Assembly: GCA_035610365.1 (NCBI GenBank)
Contig: CM069432.1
Location: 177,925,027 to 177,989,026 of the forward strand
Source of the DNA: Aquatica leii
Taxonomy: Eukaryota; Arthropoda; Insecta; Coleoptera; Lampyridae
Direction: 5' to 3'
Length of the DNA stretch: 64,000 bases
This document shows positions 1 to 11,193 of the stretch, piece after piece (the stretch's first letter is position 1; each line of letters starts with the position of its first letter). Made by a program: the position numbers and the translations under genes. The notes beneath the pieces are model-generated. The model was not told where the DNA came from, searched no databases, and saw only the letters and a program-made list of their open reading frames with translations.

Positions 1-71
1 AAAATTAATTGTGTTTAAGTAGGTAGATATTACAGTTTTTATTTGATAATGGCAGTAGTACAAGACATTAA

Positions 72-2158
72 GAATTAATTGCTAATAATAGTTTAAATTT
101 TGAAAGACGTTTAGAATTTAAAACCAATGGTTGTCCTCGGCCTTTACTTCAAATTCGACAAACAAGTAAGCATAAAAATAAAGAAGTACACCGTAATTTT
201 AAAGAATCTATGTATGAATTATCAGAATGGATTTGTGGATGTGAAAAAACTAATAAATTTTACTGTTTTGTATGCCTACTATTTTCAAACGATTCATTAT
301 GGTGTAAAAATGGTGTTACCGATTTAAAACATTTAAAAGAAAAAGTGAAAAAACATTCTTTATCTGCGGATCACATGAAAAATTGTGTAAATTATGCTAC
401 TCTTGGTCGAGTTAATATTCGTTCACAATTGGACAGCGCTTACCGAAAGTCAGTTCAAGACTACAACGAAACTGTTTCGAAAAATAGATATATATTAAAT
501 AAAATAATTGACTGTATCAAATTCTGTGGAGCTTTCGAGTTAGCTTTGCGAGGTCATGACGAAACCGAATCATCGGAAGATGCAGGAGTATTTCGTGGAC
601 TAATAAAGTTTGTCTTAGAATCAGATCCAATTTTTAAAGCTCACTTGGAGCAAAGTACGGTATTTAAAGGCATTTCTAAAACGGTGCAAAATGATTTATT
701 GGACTCGATGTTGGTTGTTATACAACAAAAAATTAAGTCAGAAATAGACCTCATGATTTTATTGCCGTACAAGTTGACGAAACCACAGATAATTCAAACA
801 AGACTCAAATGGTTTTTATTATACGTTATGTTCTAAACGGCACTGTTTACGAAAGATTTTTAAAATTTTTACAGCCGCCAGGTATTACAGCTCAAGAATT
901 AACAACAGCTATTCTTCGAGAGTTAGAAATTTTAGAAATAAACAAAAAACCCGAAAAATTAATTGCACAGAGCTACGATGGAGCAGCGACTACGAGTGGA
1001 AAGCTTGGAGGCGTGCAAACAAAAATTAAACAAATATATCCCGCGGCCAATTTTATCCACTGTTATGCTCATCAACTTAATTTAATATTACAAAAAGCGG
1101 TTAGTCAAAACAGAACAGTACAAATTTTCTTTGCAAATCTACATGGTTTTTCTTCGTTTTCTAGTCGATCACCAAAAAGAACAGCTGTTTTAGATGCAGT
1201 TGTCAAAAGTAGATTACCAAAATCCGCACCTACGCGATGGTATTTTAACAGTCGATGCGTGGAAACTGTTTATTCACATCAGACTGATATCTTAGCATGT
1301 TTAACATACATAATTGAAAAAGAAGAAGACGCCAATACTATAAATCAAGCCATTGGTTTACAAAGCTTTTTACAAAATGAAAGTTTTTTGTTCTGGCTGA
1401 AATTTTTTCACCTCATTATGCCAAACTGTGAAATTCTTTTTAATCAACTTCAAAAATGTGGCATTGATGTTATATCAGTTAAAACTGATATTGACAACTT
1501 TAAAAATTCCATTAAAAAAATACGAAACCAAATTTTAAGTGACGACACCTTGTGTCAAACCTCCGCATCTTCAAATACAAAAAGAAATATGAACCAATAT
1601 TCTAAACGTCAAATCTCTCAAGAAGTGTGTGATATAGTTTTATCTGAAATTGAAAACCGTTTTAGTTTTAGTGACCATTTAATAGTGACCCAGTTATTTT
1701 ATAGTGACCGATTTGAAGAGTACAACAACAAGTTTCCAGACCTCATTTTTAAATTAGTTAAAAAACATTTTACATTTATTAACGATGTTAAATTAAAAAC
1801 TGAACTGGAAGTTATATATGATCGAGAAGATTTTCGTCATAATGTAGGAGCTGTTGCAATGCTTCAGCTGTTTATAAACAATAACCTTTGCGAAACGTTT
1901 TCGGAGAGTGTAAAATTTCTAAAACTGTTATGCACTTTACCTATGACTACCGTGGAAAGCGAGCGATGTTTCTCTACATTAAAAAGAATTAAAACGTTTC
2001 TACGCAATACTATGAGTCAAGAAAGATTGTGCGCATTAGCTATGCTAAGCATGGAAAAATCTTTAATTGAAAACATTGTAAATTTTAATGAACTTGTTAT
2101 CGATCATTTTGCTAATTCTAAAGATAGACGAATTGATCTTAAATATAAATCGCTTTAA
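72..2158 (+). pseudogene. hAT transposase with TTF-type zinc finger (ZMYM1-like), frameshifted
   Basis: Cut-and-paste DNA transposase of the hAT superfamily, in the ZMYM1-like group common in arthropods. The reading frame opens after a stop at 69-71. A TTF-type zinc finger lies at about 215-380 (WICGC, then FYCFVC, then a K/H-rich stretch with SADH). A DUF4371-like region follows (FELALRGHDE, near 530). The frame changes near 750: the conserved DFIAVQVDETTD block (755-790), which holds the first catalytic Asp, lies in the frame that then runs to 2158. Downstream are SYDGAATTSG (about 975), FIHCYAHQLNL (about 1055) and the C-terminal dimerisation block LPMTTVESERCFSTLKRIK (about 1939-1995) with the expected Glu. 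Seen directly: two long overlapping frames, 210-836 and 809-2158, with one break. Known: hAT transposases use a D-D-E triad and make 8-bp target duplications. Inferred: inactive because of the frameshift. The left end of the element lies outside or at the edge of the window. Confidence 0.9.
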
Positions 2159-2202
2159 TGCAAAAAAGTTTTTTTTTATTTCAAAATGACCCTCTGGTAT
2201 GA

Positions 2203-2222
2203 TTGACCACCAGCCGCCACTG
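2203..2222. repeat. right terminal inverted repeat of the hAT element
   Basis: The sequence ends in TTGACCACCAGCCGCCACTG, whose reverse complement CAGTGGCGGCTGGTGG is the usual start of this hAT group. It lies 45 bases after the transposase stop. The 8-bp duplication would be CGTATATA (2223-2230). Its partner would lie to the left of the window and cannot be checked. Confidence 0.7.
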
Positions 2223-3002
2223 CGTATATATATACGTAAACGAGTTAACCAATAAGTAGAAAGTGATTACAATGAATTAAACAATTATTAACAATATATT
2301 ACTAGTAATTTTTTAATTAGTTAGTTTACAACAAAAAACGAAAAATCATATTATTTTGCCTATAAACGCAACCAAAAAGTTTCAACTGATTCAGTATTTG
2401 AACACCTGAATAATGAAAATCGAAACAATGAACGTAAAACAAAGCTCTTATTACGACAGTGTCTAAAATCGTTTCGAAACGTTCAGAATTTACTGAAAAA
2501 TTGTGTACAGTTTTTATTAGTGCCAACAAACCGTTAGCAAAATTTTAAAATGAAGAATTCACTGACTTAAGTGTAAGTATACGAAGCAGAATTCCTGATG
2601 AGTCTACATAAGCAAAAAATCCTCAGTTTTTGAAATTGATGTAAAAATAAAGAAAAAACGTATTTGTTTTCCTTCACAAAAACATAGTTGATTCATTTAG
2701 CTTTTTTTTTGATAATTTAAAATTACTAAACGTACAACATTAAACTAAAATATGATTCACTTTTGGCACAGTTGCCATAGAGATCAATCACAAAACGTTC
2801 TATTTTTGTACAAATTAATTTATAATTGGAAGAAAAAACTGGCGTGGTCACCACACGCCTTTCCAATAAGGAATGATGAAGAAATGTCTACACATTTTTT
2901 TAAGGTTATGTTGTCATAAAACCACTTTGAAGTGGTTTTCTTACCGATACGTATACATACACTTTCTAAAACTATACTCGTGTATTGCAAACTATATGTT
3001 TA
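2223..3002. other. AT-rich stretch without a gene; two hairpins
   Basis: No coding sequence that I can support. There are two small perfect or near-perfect inverted repeats. One is at 2826-2866 (TTGGAAG and GGCGTG arms around GTCACCA). The other is at 2918-2939 (stem AAACCACTT, two-base loop). They may belong to the dispersed repeat that begins at 3003. Confidence 0.5.
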
Positions 3003-3890
3003 CTTTCTTATAAGGAAAGTATAGCGATCGCAATTTTTTTACAAAAATTTTTTTGGTAGAATTTTACGTTTCAAGGTGTCCTGAATCAGAAAAATGTATT
3101 TTTGACAAAAAAATTGGGTGTCTGTGTGTGTGTGTGTGTGTGTAACGATGTACGCACGATAACTCTCGAACCAAAAGTCGTAGTAACTCTCGGTTCTACC
3201 AAAAGATGGGTCTGATAAAGAAGCCGAAAGTGGGTGTATCCGCCAATTTTAACCGTTTTTCTTATATAATTTTGTACGTATGTATATTATTCGAATTATT
3301 TTTACAGTTTCTTATAGAGACAATTCTTCCTAACAATTTATTCAAATAAAAAAAATTCTAACATTAACAGTTTAGTAGAAATTTGATTTATAATTTAAAA
3401 TTACTTCCAAATATAATCTAGGTTCGAATCTTTCCCGCGATGATTTTTTTTAGAAAAAAATTCCATATCTTGAAGGGAAAGCAAGATATGTTAAAAATAA
3501 CAATTTTATTCTGATTTACTAAAGCGGAAAGCAATATCGAGGCGCACAAATATAAGGGTTAGTCGATATGACAACATAACCTCAATTTACCATATTTCTG
3601 TTATATCTTAATGAAATCGAGGAGGAAAATTTCAAAAAAATTATAGCATATAGAAAGTCAATACAAACGTGTGCATATAACTTCAAAGTGGGTAGAATGA
3701 AAAAATGTTTCAATAAAAATTGTCTAATGTGTAATACTTAGTACTTTTGCTATTATTTCTTTTAAGCAAATCAAATTTTAAACCTAAGTTTTCTGAATTC
3801 TCTGTATTCTTTTGACTTGAATGGTTTTCTTCAATTTGTAAATAAAAAATATGTAGAAACTCCTTATAGGAAAATCACGCATTGTATATA
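3003..3890 (+). repeat. dispersed repeat, long copy (partner at 26618-27003)
   Basis: Starts with a small palindrome (ACTTTC TTATAA GGAAAGT) followed by GCGATCGC. It contains a (TG)n run at about 3121-3143. It then shares with 26618-26905 a long colinear stretch that includes TACCAAAAGAT, GTATCCGCCA, TTCTTATAGAGA and a box-B-like GGTTCGAATC (3420). After about 305 bases absent from the other copy, similarity resumes at about 3807-3885 (TTCTTTTGACTTG, ATATGTAGAAACTCCTTATA). The family is not identified. The box-B-like word alone does not make it a tRNA-derived SINE, because no box A is visible at the right distance. Confidence 0.75.
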
Positions 3891-4296
3891 ATTTATTTGT
3901 AACTTGTCCTGTAATTGGAAAATTATTTCTGTTGGACAATAAACATTATTATTACCAGAAAATACATAAATCTCCGTTATATACTGATTCGAAAACCGTT
4001 TTATACTACTATAAATTGTAAAATTGAGTAATATTTGGTGATTCCAAACGGTGTGCATCAAATCAAACTAAACACCATGTAATTTTCTTATCTTAATCTT
4101 CATGAAACCTAAACAGTACTTAATTTAGTGATAAGAGTAAATAATAACCCAAAGTTGCATAGGAACTAATTTTGTAATAGTAAGACGATCAAACAAATAA
4201 ATAAAAGCATTCATAAAAGAGTTTTATTGCTAATGATATAAGCGCTTAGACTAGATTACGTCACTGTTATTTTCAGCTAACAACATACTTTTGTAT

Positions 4297-4704
4297 AAAG
4301 AATTAACAGAACGGTTCGCCTCCTGGTAGGTGATAATTTTAAAATTTGATCAAATTAAAGATCCATTCTTTTAGGAGGTTGGATGAAAGCAGCTACTTCA
4401 GTAATTTGCGACGTTTCGTGTTCTGGATAAACATGTGATTTCGTACATCGTGCACTTTTAAAACGTCTATTTATATTTTTAAAAGTGCACGATGTACGAA
4501 ATCACATCACGTTTTTTAATTTAAATGTATCAATTTTAATTTAACTATTCTGGATAAAAATTACTTGACTCAGTGTGAGCGAGCCTCATGAAGTGTTCAT
4601 CCAGAACACGAAACGTCGCAAATTACTGAAGTAGTTGCTTTCATCCAACCTCCTAAAAGAAGGGATCCTTAATTTGATCAAATTTTAAAATTAAAGAATT
4701 AACA
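4297..4704. mobile_element. Penelope-like foldback remnant with 12-bp target duplication
   Basis: A 384-bp element (4309-4692) is flanked by the direct repeat AAAGAATTAACA (4297-4308 and 4693-4704). Two long inverted arms, about 4336-4424 and 4597-4692, carry AACACGAAACGTCGC, ACTTCAGTAATTTGCGACG and TTAGGAGGTTGGATGAAAGC in opposite orientation. A second palindrome is nested inside: 4434-4462 against 4477-4507, around the word TTTTAAAAGTGCACGATG. The right arm contains CTCATGA (4585-4591), a stem GTGTTC/GAACAC and GAAAC (4610-4614), which resembles the hammerhead core of Penelope pseudo-LTRs with G to C at the third base. Head-to-head pseudo-LTRs and a duplication of this size fit Penelope-like elements. 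Assignment rests on structure, since no coding sequence remains. Confidence 0.65.
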
Positions 4705-4898
4705 TTTGTACAACAAAAAATAAAAAATGTTTTTTCTGTCAGGTTAAGTAAACCCAAGAATTTTGATTCTATCCCTGAGTGTGAGTGTTTCTTTCAACTG
4801 TACAATTTTTCAACCCATACTTTCCAAATTATCAACACGAAATCTGAACAGCTTTACCAAACTTTTCTATTATTTTCCTTGTTTCGATGTTATAAATC

Positions 4899-5060
4899 TT
4901 AAGGCGGGTTGCACAAAGCAAATCAAAAATGTAACAACTGATTATTTTTCAAAACAATTGCTATATAGCCAATGAAACCACGTTTATTCGTGATGTAACA
5001 ATCGATTTCAGAAATAATCACTTGTTACATTTTTGATTTGCTTTGTGCAACCCGGCTTTA
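4899..5060. mobile_element. MITE with TTA target duplication, PIF/Harbinger-like
   Basis: A 156-bp element (4902-5057) with near-perfect inverted termini of about 36 bp: AGGCGGGTTGCACAAAGC on the left against AGCCGGGTTGCACAAAGC on the right, both continuing into AAATCAAAAATGTAACAA. TTA is duplicated at 4899-4901 and 5058-5060. Three-base TWA duplications are known for PIF/Harbinger elements, so this is a non-autonomous member by inference. An inverted copy lies at 47563-47716. Confidence 0.8.
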
Positions 5061-5285
5061 GTCTAATGTATCATACTTGTGATCGTGTTGGATTGACAAA
5101 TTAAAACTCAAATACACTGTAGTCTATATGCATTAAACACTGCTTGATTGTATTTTCTATGTATGCTATAAGCATTGACTAATCATATAAGCATTGATAT
5201 AAGACATTCATCCTTTAGTTGCGTTTTTATGCAAGAGATGGCAAACGTGTTTTGCTTATTTACATCATAACCGTCATACAATTAG

Positions 5286-6325
5286 CAATATGGGCTCTGT
5301 TGGCACACAGTTTATTTGTGAATCATTTGCTGTATAAGAAACTGTTTTAATGTTTGTTTTCTGTTGTTGTTATTGGAAATGTTTGACATTATTAATTAAA
5401 TGTAGTTGTATTTCTTAATAATGATAGTATTTAAGAACTGTTTATTATTTTTATTTTTTATGTTGATTGTATTGACGGTGTTACTTTACAGTGACATTGA
5501 CGTACATTATTGTTAATTGTAGCAGCTGAACCGGCAGAGATGTCAATTTTTATTTCATTCTTAAAGAGCTGCGATTAAAACACCAAAGACCGATTCTGTT
5601 GTCATAAAACAACCTATAAGTATATTATTAGATAAAAATGCGTGTATAAAAGCAGACACACCTTTCCAACAATAACAACAGCCTCTTTAATTCGTTTGCA
5701 CACAAGGCTTTGAAGAAATCTGGCCTCAATATATGTATATACATATATACACTTGTAGGTTTTGTAAGCTTCGATTAAAATCAAACACTGATTTTCATTA
5801 CTGATTTTGCTACCATAAAACAGCATAATTTAACTAAATTTTCAACCTATAAGTGTATTATTAGATAAAAAAGCATGTGTAAAAGTAGACTACACACCTT
5901 CCAGCAATCAGCTTCTTTAATTTGCACCCAACTCTAATCAAATCCGGTTTCAAAATATTTATATGCTTTTAAAATATTGTAAGCTTTCATCTGTTCTTTA
6001 TTGGTGGTACTATTTTCATCCCGCATTTTAAATCGGTTAACGTTAAAGCGAAAGGATAAATATTCGCAATGATTAATGATGTTCTACTTATATATGTATT
6101 ATATACACCCACTTTTCTCACTGTAACATCAAACTTTGGTATGTAACACAGGTACAATAAAGTTTCGGATGCACAAGTTATTTGTTGAATTTGCATACCT
6201 TAATATTTTTTAGAAAATTTCACTCGCAGAATAAACCTACTTAACCATAATCAATAATAATACACTAAAAATTAACATACACAATAGTCATAAAACGTAA
6301 TGTGTGCCAACAGTTCACCATATTG
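5286..6325. mobile_element. 1,040-bp non-autonomous element with ISL2EU-like TIRs
   Basis: The left end reads CAATATGGGCTCTGTTGGCA (5286 on). The right end, in reverse complement from 6325, reads CAATATGGTGAACTGTTGGC. Both continue into ACACA, giving termini of about 24 bp. They closely resemble the ends of the two-gene ISL2EU element at 16526-20217 (CAATATGGAGTCGTAAGGGC on the left), which suggests a deletion derivative or relative mobilised by that transposase. The interior encodes nothing recognisable and holds a diverged tandem duplication (5609-5992). No clear target duplication is seen, and family TSDs are only about 2 bp. Confidence 0.55.
5609..5992. repeat. diverged tandem duplication of about 235 bp
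   Basis: ACCTATAAGTATATTATTAG (5609 on) and ACCTATAAGTGTATTATTAG (about 5845 on) start two colinear units. Both continue through ACACCTTCC, CTTCTTTAATT and TTGTAAGCTT with substitutions and indels. The units lie inside the 1,040-bp element, so the duplication may be a property of that family. Confidence 0.7.
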
Positions 6326-6654
6326 ATAGATTTGTCAGGTGGCTTGAAATGGTCTATTTTTTTCATACTGTTGTAGACGCGTGTTTGCAAATAGCTGTCC
6401 GCGCGTATCTGCATGCCGTTCAGAGCGATAAGACACATTCTGTATTACAACCATTTGGAAACCCTTTTACGAATTACATTGTATATGAAACAAAATACAC
6501 CTTTACTTTTCTTTATTAGTGAATAACTGAAACTTAGAATACGGTTGAATTTAACCTATATTCCTAACTATATAAATCAAAAATGAAAAACACTTTTTCT
6601 ATACAATGTGAACAATAAATTGCAAATTTACAGCAGTTTACTTGCAGTATAGAT

Positions 6655-6825
6655 AACTAACCTATATAACGACTGCAGCGCCATCTGCCGGGTTTATTTG
6701 TGAATCTAAACCATCCTCAAATGCACTTGAACACACACAAAAAATTTCATCAAAATCGGTCAGTCGTTTAGAAGGAGTTCAGTGACATACACACGCACAC
6801 AAGAAATATATATATAAAGATAGCT
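6655..6825 (+). mobile_element. 3' end of a non-LTR retrotransposon or derived SINE
   Basis: Contains GCAGCGCCATCTGCCGGG followed by AAATTTCATCAAAATCGGTC, AGTCGTTTAGAAGGAGTTCA and GTGACATACACACG, ending in ATATATATATAAAGAT. This arrangement is familiar from 3' untranslated ends of arthropod non-LTR elements (RTE/CR1 type). No open reading frame is attached, so the copy is 5'-truncated to under 200 bp. Clade assignment is uncertain. Confidence 0.6.
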
Positions 6826-9800
6826 CTCAAAAATTAATAGGGATCTTCAAAGGTTTCAAAAATAAATATTTGAAATTTACGTCATTCTTACACTCAGTAT
6901 TAAGAAAGCAAACAGTTTAATAATTCATTACTTCTCAAGTTTCTCCACGAGGATGAACACGTTAAAACACTTAGCGTTCGTTATTAGGGTTTTGTGCTAT
7001 TTTGTGTACTTCATCAGACCTAGATACAAACTTAAAAGAACTGCGTGTTCATTGTATTGTCATGTCGTGTTTGTCGGTTTTATAATTAATTTTACTATAT
7101 TGTTTTTTGCTTTATACTTTTGCTTCAAATTGTTTAAATGTTCTAATTTGTTGTGCTCTTCACAAAATGTAGTCCTAGGCACGCTACTTTTTAAAGTTTG
7201 TACTACATACACAGGTTTGATAAGCTGCACACACAAATAGCAGATGTTTCATTTATAATAAACTGTGTTATGGTGTCCTTCGTTACTAAAAAACACGAGA
7301 TTGTGTTACAATTAAAATTTAAAAAAAAACTAAAAAGCAGCATCGAAGAAGTCAACAATAATCTCAGCTTTCTTTTTCTTGTTTCGAACTACACAAAACG
7401 AACACTAATGTTCATCATATCCTGATTTTGAGTTAATTTTAGTAATTATTTTAAAACTTAATAAAACAATATTTCTAGGTAATTAAATAAGGAAATCCTT
7501 GCACAAAATCCAAACTCAATCGGTTAAGAAATACTCTCAATAAATGAATTAGAAGTTTAACCTTCTGCAAAATTAGGTTTGAAATTGTATTGCTATAAAG
7601 CGGTGATGGGCGCGGCGCGTATTCTACATCATGCAGAAAACGTCGAGTATGTAGAATATGTATACAAATACAATACAAATACAATGCGGGAAATAAAGTA
7701 TTTAAAAGAAAGAGCAACAGGCTCCAAGAAAAAAGAAATAGTTATTAAGTATTTACTGTGCTACCAAACATAAAAACACCCTTTAAAATACACATACGTA
7801 CCACGATTTAGCTGCGCAAAATTTTGTTCAAAATCAACAAATATATATTAATCAATTTCCTTGGCGTTTTGGTCCATTTTATGTTGTTACTCGTTATATA
7901 CTTTTAATCTTTTAAAACAATATATTTAAATTTCCTTGTATATAATTAACATTTGGTAAGTATTTTTTAGGTTAGAATTGGCTCTATTTGATTTATAGCA
8001 CAGAATAAGTTACTTATTGTGTTTACATTAAAAACAGAATTAATTAATGATTAAAATGGTTTTATGTATTACAGTTTTAAGCCATGGAACGCAGAAAATG
8101 AAAACATTGTTTATTTTGAAGCACGAAACATTTATAACGTCATCGATCTCTTTTGGTAAATAAATTGTAGCTGGTCAGTGGATATATTCAGCCGAAAAAG
8201 CTTTTGAACTTGAACTGCTGCAACAGCGAATTCTGTGAATTATTGAAAGAATCTGATGTTGCCGAAAGACTCGTGCTCCAAAAAAAGTGTTGAACTGGTC
8301 AACAAAATTGAATTAGATCCATACCAAAGTAATTGAAAAAGGTGTACAGATGAAATGTATACATGAAACTTTACGAAAGTATATTTTCAAATTGAGGTTG
8401 GTACAATAATAAACGCAATCTTTTAATAAAATGAAATGATAAGGTTGAGAAGGTAACATAGTAAACAGCATTTGCCATAAGTCTGTTGAAGTTGAGAAAC
8501 AATGTTTTGAACAATGTACTACAGTGCATTTGTAAGGAGTTGTTAACAATGGCCTTCTCATTTAAATCACAAGCTAAGTGATTATCATGGTGACTTGAAC
8601 TACACAATATCTGTGTACAATGACTGGAAAAGCAACTTATTTTAAATCTACGGCCAAAAGGTCTTATCCTAATGGCAATACACCTTACCACTCTAAGGAT
8701 ATAAATAAAACTGACTCAAAGTAATCGATAAGAAGATATCGCACACAATGTCTTACATCCAATTGTAATTATATCAAGTCTCATGAAAAGAAACATTTCA
8801 ATGAAGTCGTGATTTATTAATTATATAAATAATATAACTTGAATGCTAAATTGCTATAATTACATGTTGTGCAAGTACAAATTTTAATAGCTGATCTGTC
8901 AAAAAATGTTTTTTGTTTACTCTTGAGGTTATTAACTATTAAATCAAAATAAGAAAAAAAAACATTTTAAAAATACTGCACTATTAGATAGAACAAAAAT
9001 CAATTGATGTATTGTAATAAAATTTCTTTGGATTGATTATATTTTAATATTTTTTGTAGTCGTAATTAGTTTCATTCGACAATAACAAAATGGAAAATAT
9101 AATAAAAAAAAGTAAGATATCACATTTTATATTTTTAGACTGTCTCATCGACAGATTTGTCATTACTAAAACTACCTATCTAAAAGTAACTGTCGAATCT
9201 GCTTGATACAGACTAATGAAGCTTTTGCTTTAATGGTTTTCGTTTATACAAATGTACATATACAAATTACAATTAGAATATGGTAAAACTGAATTATAAG
9301 ATGAATATAAACCCGCATTTTTACATTAATGACTATTTTCATCGATATCTTGATGGAAATCGTTGAATCTACTCAAGGATTTGGAACCTACTTACATTTA
9401 AAATAAAAAAGGGTCTTGTTGAAAAGAAAAGTTTTTTTACATTTCCTTGATAGTTATTGAACAAATTTGATTCAAAATGGAAACTTTAGTACTGTCTCTG
9501 TGAGTGTTTAGCTTTGACTTTGGTAAAGACTTTAAATATTAAAACTTGTAATTATTACTAGAACGCTAGAACTAGATTATAAGAAGAAATAGTACTAGGA
9601 GTTAGGCTAATTTTAATCAGCAAATTTTAAATTCTAACTTCAACAGCTGTTGGCAGGTTGGGTTTTTAAAAATGTCGCTTATTCTACATTATTTACGTCA
9701 TTATCTACAATGTCTAAATTTTATACATAAGTCGTGTTTTTTTCAACTATTTTTAACTGACCGGCAAGATCTAGACTACTTTGATCAGATCCGGCAACAT

Positions 9801-10982
9801 AAAAAGTGGTATTTTGGATTTAATATAACTACACCACGACTGATATGTGCTACCTTCTCATTACCCTTCGAAAGTCAAAAAATTTTCAAATCAAGGGAGA
9901 GTTGGTAGGTGTAAAAGTAAGGTTGAGATTCGTTTGAATTTTCCAATCTATTAATTTAAGAAAGTACTTGTTTGAATGGAATAATTGTTTTTGAAACTAA
10001 ACAATGTCAACATAGGAAGTGATTAGACGTTAATATAAAAGTGTTTTTAGTGCTTTCCGCAAAGCTACATTTCGCGCGCAAATAAGATTAATTTTAATTT
10101 TTATTAATTCAAAATTGTCTCACCATATGATATTTATATTAATGTCTCATCAAAGGTATGATTAATTAGATTGATTAGACCGCATTTGTTTCTAATTATA
10201 TCAAATAGTAACAATTATTAATAGACTTTAAGAAATAACTTAAGTTACTTTCTTTTAACAACATGTATTACAAAGAGAGCGCGAGATTTTATGAAGGTCA
10301 GACGTTTTGAAACAGATGGCGTCTTTTAAAATATAGTTTTGACTGTTTTGAGTACATATCGTTTTAAATATATGTGAAATAGCAGCGTTGCCAATTGTAG
10401 TAGAATTCCATAAGATTTAGGGATTTTATGTAGTTGCGGGTATTACAAATTGTTGTGGAATTTTGAGGAGAATCCTGTATTAACCTACATTTTATAATCT
10501 GTATCAGTTTTGTAGAGGAATGTAGCAGCATTTATAGCAAAAAACCAAATTCATAATATAAAAAAAAGAAAGAAAACAAATTGTAATTTTGTTATTAGTA
10601 AAATTGTGGAACTTTTAGTTTGTGTGGGGAAACGCGACAAAGCAGTTCGTAGCACTGTGAACAGTCCCGCGCCGTACATAAGGGCAAAGTCGTGTGGTTC
10701 ACGACGACGCCGAGGCACCGAAAAGCGTCAAAACTCAAAAGTAAAAAAAAGATAAAGCAAAAAACAACATTGTCAAAACAAAATTTATAATGATAAAAAA
10801 CCAGTAAAGAATTGCTAGGCTATTACATTGTTTTTTATTTGTTTATTTTTACAATTTGAGACGAGGGAACCGAATTACTTCTCGAAAATAATATATGTTC
10901 CAAATGAGAGTACGCAATAATAGCATTTATTCGATCGAATACGTAATACGTAACATGATAACATCAATTGTGTGAACTCCAA
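6826..10982. other. AT-rich stretch without a supported gene
   Basis: Only short frames with no conserved motif, for example 6953-7240, which is hydrophobic and low in complexity. A distinctly GC-richer patch lies at about 10620-10735 (CGCGACAAAG, CCCGCGCCGTAC, CACGACGACGCCGAGGCACC), which I cannot assign. It could be an exon or promoter remnant of an unrecognised gene. Confidence 0.4.
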
Positions 10983-11193
10983 CAAATCTGATTTTGCGAA
11001 GTAATAACATTCTGCTGAACTTTCATTGTTTATTATTTTGAAACGAATATACACAACGTTTCGATTGCAGATACCACAGCAATCGAAACGTTGTGTATAT
11101 TCGTTTCAAAATAATAAACAATGAAAGTCCAGCAGAATGTTATTACTTCGCATCAAGCAACAGTGTTTAATGCATTCAAACAAATCTGATTTT
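10983..11193. mobile_element. compact Penelope-like foldback with 12-bp target duplication
   Basis: AAATCTGATTTT occurs at 10984-10995 and again at 11182-11193, flanking a 186-bp element. Arms 10996-11068 and 11079-11152 are almost perfectly complementary (GCGAAGTAATAACATTCTGC at one end, CACAACGTTTCGATTGC at the inner end), with a 10-base loop AGATACCACA. The loop and inner arms match the stem II part of the hammerhead-like core of the longer copy at 35490-36111, so the two pseudo-LTR ends are joined exactly there. The right end extends through CATCAAGCAACAGTGTTTAA, which is also present at the left end of the 35490 copy in reverse complement. Confidence 0.75.

Noticed and set aside
3415..3440. 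GGTTCGAATC suggestive of a tRNA T-arm
   Set aside because: No box A at 30-60 bases upstream and no stem pairing. It is part of a dispersed repeat whose other copy has a changed word.
6953..7240. 95-aa plus-strand frame with many hydrophobic residues
   Set aside because: T-rich sequence gives F/L/Y/C-rich frames by chance. No motif and no conserved neighbours.
8090..8400. coding-like plus-strand phrase NSEFCELLKESDVAERLVLQ in mixed frames
   Set aside because: Too short and not matched to any family I can name. Stops on both sides.
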